Shown here: piece by piece, positions 55,358 to 64,000 of the stretch
Position numbering within the stretch: position 1 is the first letter of the stretch
Layout: each line of letters starts with the position of its first letter
Assembly (NCBI GenBank): GCA_002282385.1
Contig: NCJG01000001.1
Location: forward strand, 620,001-684,000
Direction of reading: 5' to 3'
Source: Sphingomonadales bacterium 39-57-19
GTDB taxonomy: Bacteria > Pseudomonadota > Alphaproteobacteria > Sphingomonadales > Sphingomonadaceae
Length of the DNA: 64,000 nt
Notes under the pieces: generated by a model
Told to the model about the DNA's origin: nothing
Databases searched by the model: none
The model's input: the letters and a program-made list of their open reading frames with translations, nothing else
Made by a program: the position numbers and the translations under genes

Positions 55358-57553
55358 TTATGCCGCAGCTTTATACAGCGTCTCGCCCTTGTCCGCCATG
55401 TCGCGGAAGCTTTTGGGTGGCGCAAAACGATTGCCAAATCGCTGTGCCAAATTGTCGGCCGTGCGAACGAAGTTCTCCAGGCCGACCGTGTCAATATAGC
55501 TCATCGGACCACCAGTGTACGGCGCAAAGCCCCAACCGAAGATGGCACCAAGATCAGCACTCTGAGGATCGCGCACGACCTCTTCTTCAAAGCATTGCGC
55601 TGTGGCAATCAACTGGATGTACAGCAGGCGCTGTTTCACTTCGTCGACCGATGGCTGGTCTTCAGCGAGCGGGTAATGCTCCGCCATGCCCTGCCACAGC
55701 GTCTTGCGCTCACCTTTTTCGTCATAGTCATAGAAGCCGGAGCCGAAACGACGGCCCTTACGGCCCAATTTGACGACCATCAATTCCATGAAGTCTTCGG
55801 TGCCGCTTGGTTGATACGCGTCGCCCAATTCCTTCTTGGTCGATTGCATCACGTCATAGCCAAGCTGCAATGTCGTTTCATCCAGCAACGCCAGCGGGCC
55901 AATTGGCATGCCAAGCGACTTGGCGGCATTTTCGATCAGCGCAGGTTTTACGCCCTCGGTCACCAGCTTCATCGCCTCACCCATGTACGGCGGGAATACG
56001 CGGTTGGTGAAGAAGCCGCGAACGTCCTTTACGACGATCGGGGTCTTCTTGATCTTTGCGTTATAATCAAACGCCGCGGCCATTGCCCGCTCGCCCGTCA
56101 GTTCACCCGGAATGATTTCCAGCAACGGCATTTTTTCAACCGGCGAGAAGAAGTGCAGCCCGACGAACAGTTCCGGACGTGACGAATTCTTCGCAAGACC
56201 CGTAATCGGCAATGTCGATGTATTCGACGCGAACACGACGTCCGGACCGATCACGGCCTCTGCCTTCTTAATCACGTCTGCCTTAACATCAGGCCGTTCA
56301 AACACGGCTTCGATGATCAGGTCGACATCTTTCAGATCGTCATAATTGTCCGTCGGCGTAATCCGCGCCATGAACGCGTCGCCCGCTTCCTTGGTCATTT
56401 TGCCACGGCTGACGGCCTTGTCGATGATCTTGCGGCTATAATCGACCGCCTTATTGGCATCTTCAAGGCTGCGGTCGAGAACGACAACGTCCATGCCGCC
56501 CTTAACGGTAACGTGCGTGATACCGGAGCCCATAAGGCCACCGCCCAATACGCCAACCTTTTTAATCTCAACCGCAGGGACGCCTGCGGGGCGGCCAGCG
56601 CCCTTTTCAGCGGCCTGTTTGTTGATGAACAAGGTACGGATCATGTTTTTCGCTTGGCTGCCCGAAAGCAGTTTCGTGAAATATTTGGATTCAACACGCA
56701 GCGCCGTGTCGAACGGCAGGATCGAACCTTCATACAGACACGACAAAATGGCCTTGATGGCGTCAAAATTGCCTTTGCTTTCCTTATGCGCCATCGCGTT
56801 CAGGCCAACGAATAGCTGAACCGCACGTGGGTCCATCGCGCCTGCGCCACCGGGGAATTTGAAATCCTTCTTGTCCCAAGGCGCCGTCGCCTTCGGATTG
56901 GCCTTTACCCATGCCTTGGCATTGGCGATCACATCCGCAGCCGGCGCAACCTCGTGCACCAGTCCCTGCGCTTTCGCCGTTGCCGGGTCGAGCGACTTGC
57001 CTTGAATAATCATCATCGCTGCGTTCTGCAGACCAATGAGGCGCGGCGCCCGCTGTGTTCCGCCGCCACCGGGCAACAGACCAACCATCACTTCGGGCAT
57101 GCCGAGCTGGATTTTTGGATTGTCCGCAACGACGCGGTAATGGCACGCAAGCGCGAGTTCCAAACCGCCGCCCAGAGCAAGACCATTCAGCGCGCAAGCC
57201 ACTGGCTTTGCCGACGCCTTACCGCTGCTCAGGTCCTTGGCGGATTGACCGCCGGATTCCATTTTGCGCAGCAACGCATTCAAAGCAAAGGCTTGGTCGA
57301 ACGCTTCTTTGGTGCTGCTCGCCTTTGCGCCGCCCAACATGGTCAAGTCAGCACCGGCCAGGAAACCGGATTTCTTGCCCGATGTAATGACCGCGCCCTT
57401 TACGGCTTCGTTCGTAGTGAAATCATCGACCCATTTGCCGAATTCTTCGATCAACGCGCCATTCCACACGTTCATGGATGCATCCGGAAGGTCGATCGTC
57501 AGAAGCGCAATGCCATCGGCGTCGATATCGACGGAGAAAGTTGTGTAAGTCAT
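55358..57553 (-). CDS. fadB: bifunctional enoyl-CoA hydratase / 3-hydroxyacyl-CoA dehydrogenase
   Basis: The multifunctional alpha subunit of fatty-acid beta-oxidation. From MTYTTFSVDIDADGIALLT the protein is 731 residues; the upstream ATG at 57619 lies in the thiolase gene and is rejected. The N-terminal crotonase domain (about residues 1-190) has the oxyanion-hole region SGKKSGFLAGADL and GGGLELALACHYRV. The NAD-binding domain starts with GVLGGGLMGSGITHVTVKGG near residue 315, and the dehydrogenase signature GLHFFSPVEKMPLLEI follows. It completes a three-gene operon with thiolase and a CoA transferase/racemase. Confidence 0.95.
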   Translation of the reverse strand: MTYTTFSVDIDADGIALLTIDLPDASMNVWNGALIEEFGKWVDDFTTNEAVKGAVITSGKKSGFLAGADLTMLGGAKASSTKEAFDQAFALNALLRKMESGGQSAKDLSSGKASAKPVACALNGLALGGGLELALACHYRVVADNPKIQLGMPEVMVGLLPGGGGTQRAPRLIGLQNAAMMIIQGKSLDPATAKAQGLVHEVAPAADVIANAKAWVKANPKATAPWDKKDFKFPGGAGAMDPRAVQLFVGLNAMAHKESKGNFDAIKAILSCLYEGSILPFDTALRVESKYFTKLLSGSQAKNMIRTLFINKQAAEKGAGRPAGVPAVEIKKVGVLGGGLMGSGITHVTVKGGMDVVVLDRSLEDANKAVDYSRKIIDKAVSRGKMTKEAGDAFMARITPTDNYDDLKDVDLIIEAVFERPDVKADVIKKAEAVIGPDVVFASNTSTLPITGLAKNSSRPELFVGLHFFSPVEKMPLLEIIPGELTGERAMAAAFDYNAKIKKTPIVVKDVRGFFTNRVFPPYMGEAMKLVTEGVKPALIENAAKSLGMPIGPLALLDETTLQLGYDVMQSTKKELGDAYQPSGTEDFMELMVVKLGRKGRRFGSGFYDYDEKGERKTLWQGMAEHYPLAEDQPSVDEVKQRLLYIQLIATAQCFEEEVVRDPQSADLGAIFGWGFAPYTGGPMSYIDTVGLENFVRTADNLAQRFGNRFAPPKSFRDMADKGETLYKAAA

Positions 57554-57567
57554 GTTTTCGTTCCCGA

Positions 57568-58782
57568 TCAATTCACGCGTTCGATGATGGTTGCAGTACC
57601 CATTCCGGCACCAATGCACAGCGTGGCGAGCGCAGTCGACTTGCCGGAACGCTCCAGTTCATCCAGCACGGTGCCGAGGATCATGGCACCTGTCGCGCCA
57701 AGCGGATGTCCCATGGCAATGGCACCACCGTTGACGTTGATGTCGCTATGGTCGACGTTCATCGCTTCCATGAAGCGCAGAACGACCGAGGCGAAGGCTT
57801 CGTTCAATTCCCACACATCAATGTCGCTCTTGTCCATTCCGGCCCGCGCCAGCGCCTTTTGCGCAGCGAATTCAGGGCCCGTGAGCATGATGGCGGGTTC
57901 CGAACCGATGGAGGCCATCGACACGATACGTGCACGCGCCTTCAGGCCATATTTCTCGCCAGCTTCCTTAGTGCCAATCAGCACAGCAGCCGAACCATCG
58001 ACGATGCCCGAGCTGTTTCCGGCATGGTGGACATGGTTGATCTTTTCGACGTCGGGATAGCGCATGATGGCAATGTCATCAAAGCCGGGCATCATGGTGC
58101 CCATCATCTGGAATGCAGGGGCCAATGCGCCCAATGATTGCATATCGGTTTCCGGACGCATCAATTCGTCATGGTCGAGGACGACTTCGCCAATGACATC
58201 GCGGATCGGCAGGATGGAACGCGCAAAACGCTTTTCAGCCCATGCCCGGCCAGCCCGCTTTTGGCTTTCGACAGCATAAGCATCGACATCATCACGGCTA
58301 TAGCCATATTTGGTGGCGATAAGGTCTGCGGAAATGCCTTGCGGGATGAAGTAATTGGCAATCGCCGAGCGCGGGTCGATGGGCCACGCGCCGCCGTCCG
58401 AACCCATGGGCACGCGGCTCATCGATTCAATGCCGCCGCCGACAGCCAAATCGCATTCGCCCGACTTCACTTTGGCCGCAGCGATGTTCGACGCTTCCAA
58501 GCCCGATCCGCAGAAACGGTTCACCTGAATACCCGACGTTGTGTGCGGATAGCCCGCAGCCAAAACAGCGGTACGGGTGATAACTGCGCCCTGCTCGCCT
58601 ACCGGCGATACGCAACCAAAGGCCACATCTTCGATCTCTTCACCCGATAGGCCATTGCGGTCGCGAATGGCAGCCAGAACCTGCGCCGCGAGATCGATGG
58701 GCGTTATTTCATGCAGCGCGCCATCGGGCCGCCCCTTGCCACGCGGGCTACGCACCGCATCATAAATATAGGCTTCGGTCAT
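57568..58782 (-). CDS. acetyl-CoA C-acetyltransferase (thiolase)
   Basis: Cleaves 3-ketoacyl-CoA with CoA to release acetyl-CoA, the last step of beta-oxidation. The 404-residue protein has the acylated nucleophile Cys91 in NRFCGSGLEASN, the GGGIESMSRVPMGSDGG segment, the catalytic His in GGAIAMGHPLGATGA and the second cysteine in LATLCIGAGMGTA. It lies 14 bases upstream of the fadB-type gene and two bases downstream of the CoA transferase gene, so it works in degradation rather than in polyhydroxyalkanoate synthesis. The start follows directly after the preceding stop. Confidence 0.95.
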   Translation of the reverse strand: MTEAYIYDAVRSPRGKGRPDGALHEITPIDLAAQVLAAIRDRNGLSGEEIEDVAFGCVSPVGEQGAVITRTAVLAAGYPHTTSGIQVNRFCGSGLEASNIAAAKVKSGECDLAVGGGIESMSRVPMGSDGGAWPIDPRSAIANYFIPQGISADLIATKYGYSRDDVDAYAVESQKRAGRAWAEKRFARSILPIRDVIGEVVLDHDELMRPETDMQSLGALAPAFQMMGTMMPGFDDIAIMRYPDVEKINHVHHAGNSSGIVDGSAAVLIGTKEAGEKYGLKARARIVSMASIGSEPAIMLTGPEFAAQKALARAGMDKSDIDVWELNEAFASVVLRFMEAMNVDHSDINVNGGAIAMGHPLGATGAMILGTVLDELERSGKSTALATLCIGAGMGTATIIERVN

Positions 58783-58784
58783 AT

Positions 58785-59942
58785 TCAGTCCTTATTTGCG
58801 ACCACGGCGCCTGCCGCGATCAGTTGGGAGATGTCATCGGCGCTGAGTCCCGCTTCGGCCAATATGGCCGCGTAATCTGCACCTTTTGTTGCGATATCAA
58901 AATGGGTTGGCAAAGGCTGCGTTGCAAGACGCGGCGCGACTTGAGGGTGCAGCCAACGACCGTCGGTGACAACGGCGTGGCGTTCCGCATTTACAGGGTG
59001 TGACGCCGCCTCAACATAGTCGAGCACGGGTGTTACGCATGCGTCGGTACCGGCAAAAATCGCTTCCCAATCGTCACGCGTTTTGGTGGCGAACACATCC
59101 TCCAGCATTTCATGCTGTTTCGCGAATGCGGCGTGGTCATGCTGTGCGCCATAAGCTTCACGATCAATGGGCAAGCGCTCCATCATCGCCGCAAAAAATT
59201 GCGGCTCAATGCAGCCAACTGCCATGAACTTGCCATCGGCCGTCATGTAACAACGATAAAATGGCGCAGCGCCGTCGAGCAAATTTGCTTCACGCTTCGT
59301 CCGCCACTGGCCAACGCCGGCCATGCCATGAACAAAGCTCATCAGGCTATGCGTGCCATCGACAATTGCGGCATCGACGATATTGCCACGCCCCGTCTGC
59401 GCACGCTCAATTATTGCGGCGAGGATGCCGTTAACGAGGAACATGGAACCGCCGCCGAAATCACCGATCATGTTGAGCGGCGGAACGGGCGGCTGACCGT
59501 CTTTGCCAATTGCGTTCAATACGCCGGTCATGCCGATATAGTTGATGTCATGACCCGCCATCTGGCTCCACGGGCCGGTCTGTCCCCAGCCAGTCATACG
59601 GCCATAGATCAAGCGCGGGTTAATGGCGTGACAGACATCAGGGCCAACACCCATACGCTCGGTCACGCCGGGCCGCAGCCCTTCGATAAGGACGTCGGCA
59701 GTTGCGACAATCTTTAACAGCGCCGCGACAGCTTCCGATTTTTTCAGGTCAAGAACCATCGACCTTTTGCCGCGCGCATCAATCGCCTTGGGAACAATCG
59801 AGCCGCCGGGACGGTCAATCACAATGACATCAGCGCCCATGTCGGACAGCAGCTGGCCAGCATATGGCCCCGGTCCAATTCCAGCGAGTTCAACGACCTT
59901 AATGCCTTTTAAGGGACCCGTTTTTGCTGGAGAATCGGTCAT
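58785..59942 (-). CDS. family III CoA transferase / alpha-methylacyl-CoA racemase
   Basis: A 385-residue CaiB-BaiF family enzyme. MTDSPAKTGPLKGIKVVELAGIGPGPYAGQLL opens the protein, and the following SDMGADVIVIDRPGG and ERMGVGPD segments fit the racemase (AMACR) branch. The conserved catalytic Asp is in AGHDINYIGMTG, and GDFGGGSMFLVNGILAAI is also characteristic. Heading the operon with thiolase and fadB, it most likely epimerises 2-methyl-branched acyl-CoA so that beta-oxidation can proceed. This suggests branched lipids, isoprenoids or sterol side chains as growth substrates. CoA transfer activity cannot be excluded. The start at 59942 is preferred over 59966. Confidence 0.88.
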   Translation of the reverse strand: MTDSPAKTGPLKGIKVVELAGIGPGPYAGQLLSDMGADVIVIDRPGGSIVPKAIDARGKRSMVLDLKKSEAVAALLKIVATADVLIEGLRPGVTERMGVGPDVCHAINPRLIYGRMTGWGQTGPWSQMAGHDINYIGMTGVLNAIGKDGQPPVPPLNMIGDFGGGSMFLVNGILAAIIERAQTGRGNIVDAAIVDGTHSLMSFVHGMAGVGQWRTKREANLLDGAAPFYRCYMTADGKFMAVGCIEPQFFAAMMERLPIDREAYGAQHDHAAFAKQHEMLEDVFATKTRDDWEAIFAGTDACVTPVLDYVEAASHPVNAERHAVVTDGRWLHPQVAPRLATQPLPTHFDIATKGADYAAILAEAGLSADDISQLIAAGAVVANKD

Positions 59943-60007
59943 GAAGCTTTTCCCAATATGGCGCATTTAACCGCGCGATTAAGGCGCAACTGTTAAGGTG
60001 TCGTGGC

Positions 60008-60027
60008 ACTTGACGCAAGCGTCAAGT
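60008..60027. promoter_or_regulatory. 20-base palindrome upstream of the racemase-thiolase-fadB operon
   Basis: ACTTGACGC (60008-60016) and GCGTCAAGT (60019-60027) form a near-continuous inverted repeat separated by AA. It contains TTGACG on the minus strand, the orientation of the operon that begins 66 bases further on. The dyad symmetry and position suggest a repressor operator overlapping a -35 element, or alternatively a 3' hairpin for acs. No regulator gene is adjacent. Confidence 0.45.
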
Positions 60028-60063
60028 AAAGGCGAGCGCGGGAATTCTAACGCTGTGCTGACG

Positions 60064-62016
60064 TCACTGGTTCTGACGTCCCGCAATAAGCGCATCGACA
60101 ACATTTGGGTCAGCAAGCGTTGACGTATCCCCCAGTGCACCAAAGTCATTTTCGGCAATCTTCCGCAAGATGCGCCGCATGATTTTGCCCGATCGCGTTT
60201 TGGGCAGTGCAGTCGTGAAATGGATATGATCGGGCGACGCAATTGGTCCGATTTCAACGCGCACCTGCTGCCGAAGTTCCGCGTGGAGTTCGTCCGACGG
60301 CTCTTCGCCGACATTTAGGGTCACATAGCAATATATGCCCTGCCCCTTTATATCGTGCGGAAACCCAACCACCGCTGCCTCTGCGACCTTGTCATGCAGC
60401 ACGAGCGCGCTTTCCACCTCGGCAGTGCCCATGCGGTGGCCCGATACGTTGATAACGTCGTCGACACGGCCCGTAATCCAGTAATAGCCGTCTTCATCCC
60501 TGCGGCAGCCGTCGCCTGTAAAATATTTGCCTGCATAGGTCGAAAAATAGGTCTGCACGAAACGGTCATGATCACCATAAACTGTGCGTGCCTGCCCCGG
60601 CCAGCTGTGCGTAATGCACAGATTGCCCGATGTTGCGCCGCCAATATGTTCATCGGCAAGCACGACGCCTTCATTATCCACGAGCTGCGGCTGAATGCCA
60701 AAGAACGGCCGCCCTGCGCTGCCCGGTTTCATGCCATGCGCGCCGGGCAAGGTTGTGATCATCACGCCGCCGGTTTCTGTCTGCCACCATGTGTCGACAA
60801 TGGGCAATTTCCCCTCGCCCACCGTTGCGTGATACCAGCGCCAAGCTTCGGGATTGATGGGCTCACCCACAGTGCCCAACAAGCGCAGCGACTTGCGCGA
60901 GCGCGCGAGAACCGGCGCATCGCCATCGCGCATCAGCGCGCGCAATGCCGTTGGCGCCGTGTAAAATATGTTCACCTGATGCCGGTCAATAATGTCCCAG
61001 AAACGCCCACTATCGGGGTAGCTTGGGATGCCTTCGAATATCAGGCTAGTTCCGCCATTTTGTAACGGTCCATAAACGACATAGCTGTGCCCCGTGACCC
61101 AACCAATATCGGCCGAGCAAAAGAAAACCTCGCCGGGGCGATAGTCAAAGACATAATGAAATGTGCTCGCAGTCCATACCGAATAGCCACCGACGGTGTG
61201 CAACACACCCTTTGGGCTGCCCGTTGATCCTGATGTGTATAAAATGAACAAAGGGTCCTCGGCGTTCATGGGTTCGCAGGGGCAATCGTCCGACGCGCCA
61301 AAGTCGTGATACCAATGGTCGCGGCCAGCCTGCATCGCAACGGGTTCGCTTGTGTGCTGCACAACCAAAACAGCATCGACGCCGTCCACTTTCGTCAGCG
61401 CTGCATCGATATTTGCCTTTAACGGTACCGACTTACCACCGCGCAACGCCGTGTCTGCGCAGACCACAAACCGGCTACCGCAATCTTGAATACGTCCAGC
61501 AATGGCCTCCGGCGAAAAGCCGCCAAAAACAACGCTGTGCACCGCGCCGATACGTGCGCAGGCGAGCATCGCAACCGCGCCCTCAACGCACATGGGCATA
61601 TAGATTGTAACGCGGTCCCCTTTGCCAACGCCAAGGGTCTTGAGCGCGCCAGCCATGCGCTTAACCTCCGTCAGCAACTCCGAATAGGAAACCGTTCGCG
61701 CATCTTTGGCCGGATCATCAGGCTCAAAGATAAAGGCGATCGCGTCACCCTTCCCCGCGGCAACATGGCGGTCAACGGCGTTGTGGCAGAGGTTTAAAAC
61801 ACCGTCTTCATACCATTTGATCGACACGGGGTCGAACGACCAGTTGCCAATTTTCGTTGGCGGCGTGAACCAATCGATCCGCTTGGCTTGCTCCGCCCAA
61901 AATGCATCGGGCGCGCTGATGCTTTGCGCATACATAAGGTCATAATCCGCAGCGCTGCATTGCGTGTTACGGGCCGCCGTCTCGGGAATTGGAAACCAGT
62001 CCTGATGCTCACTCAC
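60064..62016 (-). CDS. acs: acetyl-CoA synthetase
   Basis: Activates acetate to acetyl-CoA through acetyl-AMP. The 650-residue length and all landmark motifs fit Acs rather than a general acyl-CoA ligase: [20 protein letters not shown] near the N-terminus, the P-loop [15 protein letters not shown] near residue 260, the acetate-pocket region [12 protein letters not shown], the hinge [20 protein letters not shown], and the C-terminal lysine in [14 protein letters not shown] that is a reversible acetylation site in known Acs proteins. It lies directly upstream of the beta-oxidation operon on the same strand, with a 121-base spacer that contains a palindrome. Confidence 0.96.
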   Translation of the reverse strand: MSEHQDWFPIPETAARNTQCSAADYDLMYAQSISAPDAFWAEQAKRIDWFTPPTKIGNWSFDPVSIKWYEDGVLNLCHNAVDRHVAAGKGDAIAFIFEPDDPAKDARTVSYSELLTEVKRMAGALKTLGVGKGDRVTIYMPMCVEGAVAMLACARIGAVHSVVFGGFSPEAIAGRIQDCGSRFVVCADTALRGGKSVPLKANIDAALTKVDGVDAVLVVQHTSEPVAMQAGRDHWYHDFGASDDCPCEPMNAEDPLFILYTSGSTGSPKGVLHTVGGYSVWTASTFHYVFDYRPGEVFFCSADIGWVTGHSYVVYGPLQNGGTSLIFEGIPSYPDSGRFWDIIDRHQVNIFYTAPTALRALMRDGDAPVLARSRKSLRLLGTVGEPINPEAWRWYHATVGEGKLPIVDTWWQTETGGVMITTLPGAHGMKPGSAGRPFFGIQPQLVDNEGVVLADEHIGGATSGNLCITHSWPGQARTVYGDHDRFVQTYFSTYAGKYFTGDGCRRDEDGYYWITGRVDDVINVSGHRMGTAEVESALVLHDKVAEAAVVGFPHDIKGQGIYCYVTLNVGEEPSDELHAELRQQVRVEIGPIASPDHIHFTTALPKTRSGKIMRRILRKIAENDFGALGDTSTLADPNVVDALIAGRQNQ

Positions 62017-62173
62017 TTGCTCTCTCCCGTAACACTGTTAATCCTTGTGGCCTGCTTAAGTGGAGTAGGTCCAGTGATTCAAGGCTAAAGAGTGCAAACG
62101 CCCTTCACACAGCCCAGATAGCCGCCGCACAGCGATGCGGTGGTCAAATATCCTTTGAATACAGGAAACGCAC

Positions 62174-62956
62174 ATGCCGAAATTACAAAATAAATCAGCG
62201 CTCGTGACCGGGGGAGCCCGCGGGATTGGCGAGGCGATTGCCCGCTGCTTCGCAAAAGAAGGTGCGATGGTCATCATCGGCGATGTTGATGCCGAAAACG
62301 GCATGCGCGTCGCATCAGAAATCGGCGGCACTTTCGTTGCGCTTGATGTCTCGTCCGAAGAGGATTGGAACAATTTGGCCAAACAGCAGCCAAGCATCGA
62401 CATCGTCGTGAATAATGCCGGTATAACTGGGTTCGAAGACAGCCCCGGCCCGCATGACCCTGAAAACGCCACGCTGGCCGAATGGCACCGCGTCCACGCG
62501 ATCAATCTGGACGGAACGTTCCTTGGCTGCCGTTATGCGATCAAGGCTATGCGCGCTAAGAAAGCCGGCTCCATCATCAACATGTCCTCACGCTCTGGCT
62601 TGGTTGGTATTCCGGGTGCTGCCGCTTATGCTTCATCCAAAGCCGCGATCCGGAACCACACCAAATCCGTGGCGCTATATTGCGCGGGGCAAGGGTTGAA
62701 CATTCGCTGCAATTCCATCCATCCCGCCGCGATCATGACACCGATGTGGGAAGCGTTAATTGGCGATGGACCAGATCGTGAGGCCCGCATGGCCGCAATG
62801 GCCGCAGACACACCGCTCAAGCGCTTCGGCACGGTCGAAGAAGTCGCGGCAATTGCCCTGATGCTGGCATCGGATGACGCAAGCTATATGACCGGAAGCG
62901 AAGTGCATCTGGACGGCGGCCTATTGGCAGGGTCTTCAGCGTCTCCGGGCGACTAA
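62174..62956 (+). CDS. short-chain dehydrogenase/reductase
   Basis: A classical SDR of 260 residues. The cofactor motif [19 protein letters not shown], the NNAG motif ([12 protein letters not shown]), and the catalytic Ser, Tyr and Lys in [21 protein letters not shown] are all in place. The end ([15 protein letters not shown]) is typical. The acidic residue in IGDVDAENG after the second strand suggests NAD rather than NADP. The substrate is unknown; hydroxysteroid or 3-hydroxyacyl compounds are common for this subgroup. AGGAAAC precedes the start. It is divergent from acs (157-base spacer) and converges with prfB three bases away. Confidence 0.9.
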   Translation: MPKLQNKSALVTGGARGIGEAIARCFAKEGAMVIIGDVDAENGMRVASEIGGTFVALDVSSEEDWNNLAKQQPSIDIVVNNAGITGFEDSPGPHDPENATLAEWHRVHAINLDGTFLGCRYAIKAMRAKKAGSIINMSSRSGLVGIPGAAAYASSKAAIRNHTKSVALYCAGQGLNIRCNSIHPAAIMTPMWEALIGDGPDREARMAAMAADTPLKRFGTVEEVAAIALMLASDDASYMTGSEVHLDGGLLAGSSASPGD

Positions 62957-62959
62957 GCG

Positions 62960-64000
62960 TCAATCAACATCGTCAACCGAAACAGCCTCGCCCGTGACGC
63001 GCTGGGCCAATGCTGCGGCGATGAAATTGTCGAGGTCGCCGTCAAGCACATCGCTGGGTGTTGGCGACGTCACGCCGGTGCGCAGGTCTTTCACCATCTG
63101 ATAGGGCTGAAGCACATAAGAACGGATTTGGTGGCCCCAACCGATTTCGGTTTTCGCCGCATATTCGCCCGATGCGACTTCTTCACGCTTGCGAAGCTCG
63201 GCTTCGTACAAGCGCGCCTTCAGCATGCCCATCGCGGTTGCGCGGTTCTTGTGCTGGCTGCGGTCATTTTGGCTAGCGACGACGATGCCGGACGGTTTGT
63301 GGGTGATACGCACGGCGGAGTCGGTCGTGTTCACGTGCTGCCCACCTGCGCCTGATGCGCGGTAGGTGTCGATCTTCAAATCGCCTTCGTTGATTTCAAT
63401 GTCGATATTGTCATCAATGACAGGATAGACCCAAACGCTGGAGAAGCTGGTGTGGCGCTTCGCTGCGCTGTCATAAGGTGAAATACGGACAAGGCGATGG
63501 ACGCCGCTTTCGGTCTTGGCATAGCCATAAGCATTTTCGCCTTTGACCAGCAACGTCGCCGACTTGATGCCGGCCTGATCACCGGCCTGATAATCCACCA
63601 TTTCGACTTTATAACCGCGCTGTTCGGCCCAGCGATAATACATGCGCTGGAGCATTTCGGCCCAATCCTGGCTTTCCGTGCCGCCTGCGCCAGCGTGAAT
63701 TTCGATGAAGGTGTCATTGCCATCGGCCTCGCCCGACAGCAGCGCCATGACCTTGTCCTTGTCGGCACGATCCGCCAACGCCTTAAGCGATGCCGCACCT
63801 TCGTCGCCCAGCTCTGCATCGCCCTCCATTTCGGCAAGCTCGATCAGTTCAACCGTTCCGCTTTTATCGGCGTCAATTTCGCGCACGGTGCTGATGGCGG
63901 CATCAAGGCGGCGGCGCTCGCGCATAACCTCTTCAGCGGCCTTGGGATTGTCCCACAAGGTCGGGTCTTCGACCTTTGCGTTCAACTCATCAAGGCGGCG
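62960..64000 (-). CDS. prfB: peptide chain release factor 2 (partial, 5' end beyond the window)
   Basis: Terminates translation at UGA and UAA. The frame remains open to the window edge, so the N-terminal part is missing; the TTG at 63985 is not the start because upstream codons continue the expected LDELNAKV sequence. The peptidyl-hydrolysis GGQ motif is in [20 protein letters not shown]. The stop-codon recognition loop reads [17 protein letters not shown], with SPY at the position of the SPF tripeptide. Whether this prfB uses the programmed +1 frameshift cannot be judged, because that site would lie outside the window. Confidence 0.95.
   Translation of the reverse strand, partial: RRLDELNAKVEDPTLWDNPKAAEEVMRERRRLDAAISTVREIDADKSGTVELIELAEMEGDAELGDEGAASLKALADRADKDKVMALLSGEADGNDTFIEIHAGAGGTESQDWAEMLQRMYYRWAEQRGYKVEMVDYQAGDQAGIKSATLLVKGENAYGYAKTESGVHRLVRISPYDSAAKRHTSFSSVWVYPVIDDNIDIEINEGDLKIDTYRASGAGGQHVNTTDSAVRITHKPSGIVVASQNDRSQHKNRATAMGMLKARLYEAELRKREEVASGEYAAKTEIGWGHQIRSYVLQPYQMVKDLRTGVTSPTPSDVLDGDLDNFIAAALAQRVTGEAVSVDDVD

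Noticed and set aside
59979..60314. 111-codon minus-strand frame overlapping the end of acs
   Set aside because: It lies mostly inside the acs coding region in another frame, has no recognisable domain and no convincing ribosome binding site.
1..64000. CRISPR arrays, phage genes, toxin-antitoxin or defence islands
   Set aside because: No regularly spaced repeats, cas-like proteins, phage structural genes or restriction/abortive infection domains were seen on either strand.
62960..64000. Programmed frameshift in prfB
   Set aside because: The relevant codons near the N-terminus lie outside the window, so it cannot be assessed.

Overview
This window reads as ordinary chromosome from an alphaproteobacterium of the order Sphingomonadales (Sphingopyxis/Sphingorhabdus-like). 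The basis is inference from gene content: a complete Entner-Doudoroff operon, a large outer-membrane TonB-dependent receptor, a DksA with one cysteine in place of the four-cysteine zinc finger, a COG4798-like secreted methyltransferase, CysD plus fused CysNC, and moderately high GC. I see no prophage, plasmid functions, CRISPR array, rRNA operon or recognisable defence island. About sixty protein genes, one tRNA and one small non-autonomous transposon-like element fill the window, and few gaps exceed 300 bases.

Layout. 1-3.7 kb: small membrane protein, then rpiB-glyA-zinc ribbon protein-nrdR-trmJ. 3.7-5.1 kb: small secreted protein, chorismate mutase and rpsD with its own promoter and terminator. 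5.2-10.5 kb: M28 peptidase, agmatine deiminase (aguA), secreted methyltransferase-like protein, a 51-residue membrane protein missed by length cut-offs, N-carbamoylputrescine amidase (aguB), folK with an apparent CTG start, and tRNA-Lys(TTT). AguA and AguB together convert agmatine to putrescine. 10.7-15.8 kb: saccharopine dehydrogenase-like protein, then cysD-cysNC-cysQ for sulfate activation and PAP removal. 15.9-19.9 kb: S41 peptidase lipoprotein, ahpC and ahpF. 20.0-24.2 kb: an RND efflux pair whose adaptor gene is frameshifted in a GC-dinucleotide tract. 24.3-26.8 kb: wecB and ugd (nucleotide sugars). 26.8-31.0 kb: acyl-CoA ligase, a secreted protein with a TonB-like C-terminus, a 263-base MITE with TA duplications placed exactly on two convergent stop codons, and a quinone oxidoreductase. 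31.0-34.8 kb: DUF1192 protein, clpA, recF. 35.0-43.6 kb: tiny membrane peptide plus PspC protein, FabH-like synthase, PlsC-like acyltransferase, DUF1295 protein, rimO, hypothetical, surE-serS, dksA and a PilZ protein.

43.6-49.1 kb holds zwf-edd-glk-eda-pgl, which encodes glucose phosphorylation and the whole route to pyruvate and glyceraldehyde 3-phosphate. 49.2-52.5 kb holds a fused E1 alpha-beta 2-oxoacid dehydrogenase, translationally coupled to a malonyltransferase-like protein that lacks the malonate-binding arginine; this is the most unusual gene pair here. 52.7-55.3 kb is a TonB-dependent receptor. 55.3-62.0 kb holds a CoA transferase/racemase-thiolase-FadB beta-oxidation operon and acs. 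The window ends with an SDR gene and prfB, which runs off the edge.

The most useful second looks are the E1/acyltransferase pair, the frameshifted RND adaptor, the folK CTG start, the MITE on overlapping stop codons, and a promoter that would make aguB leaderless.
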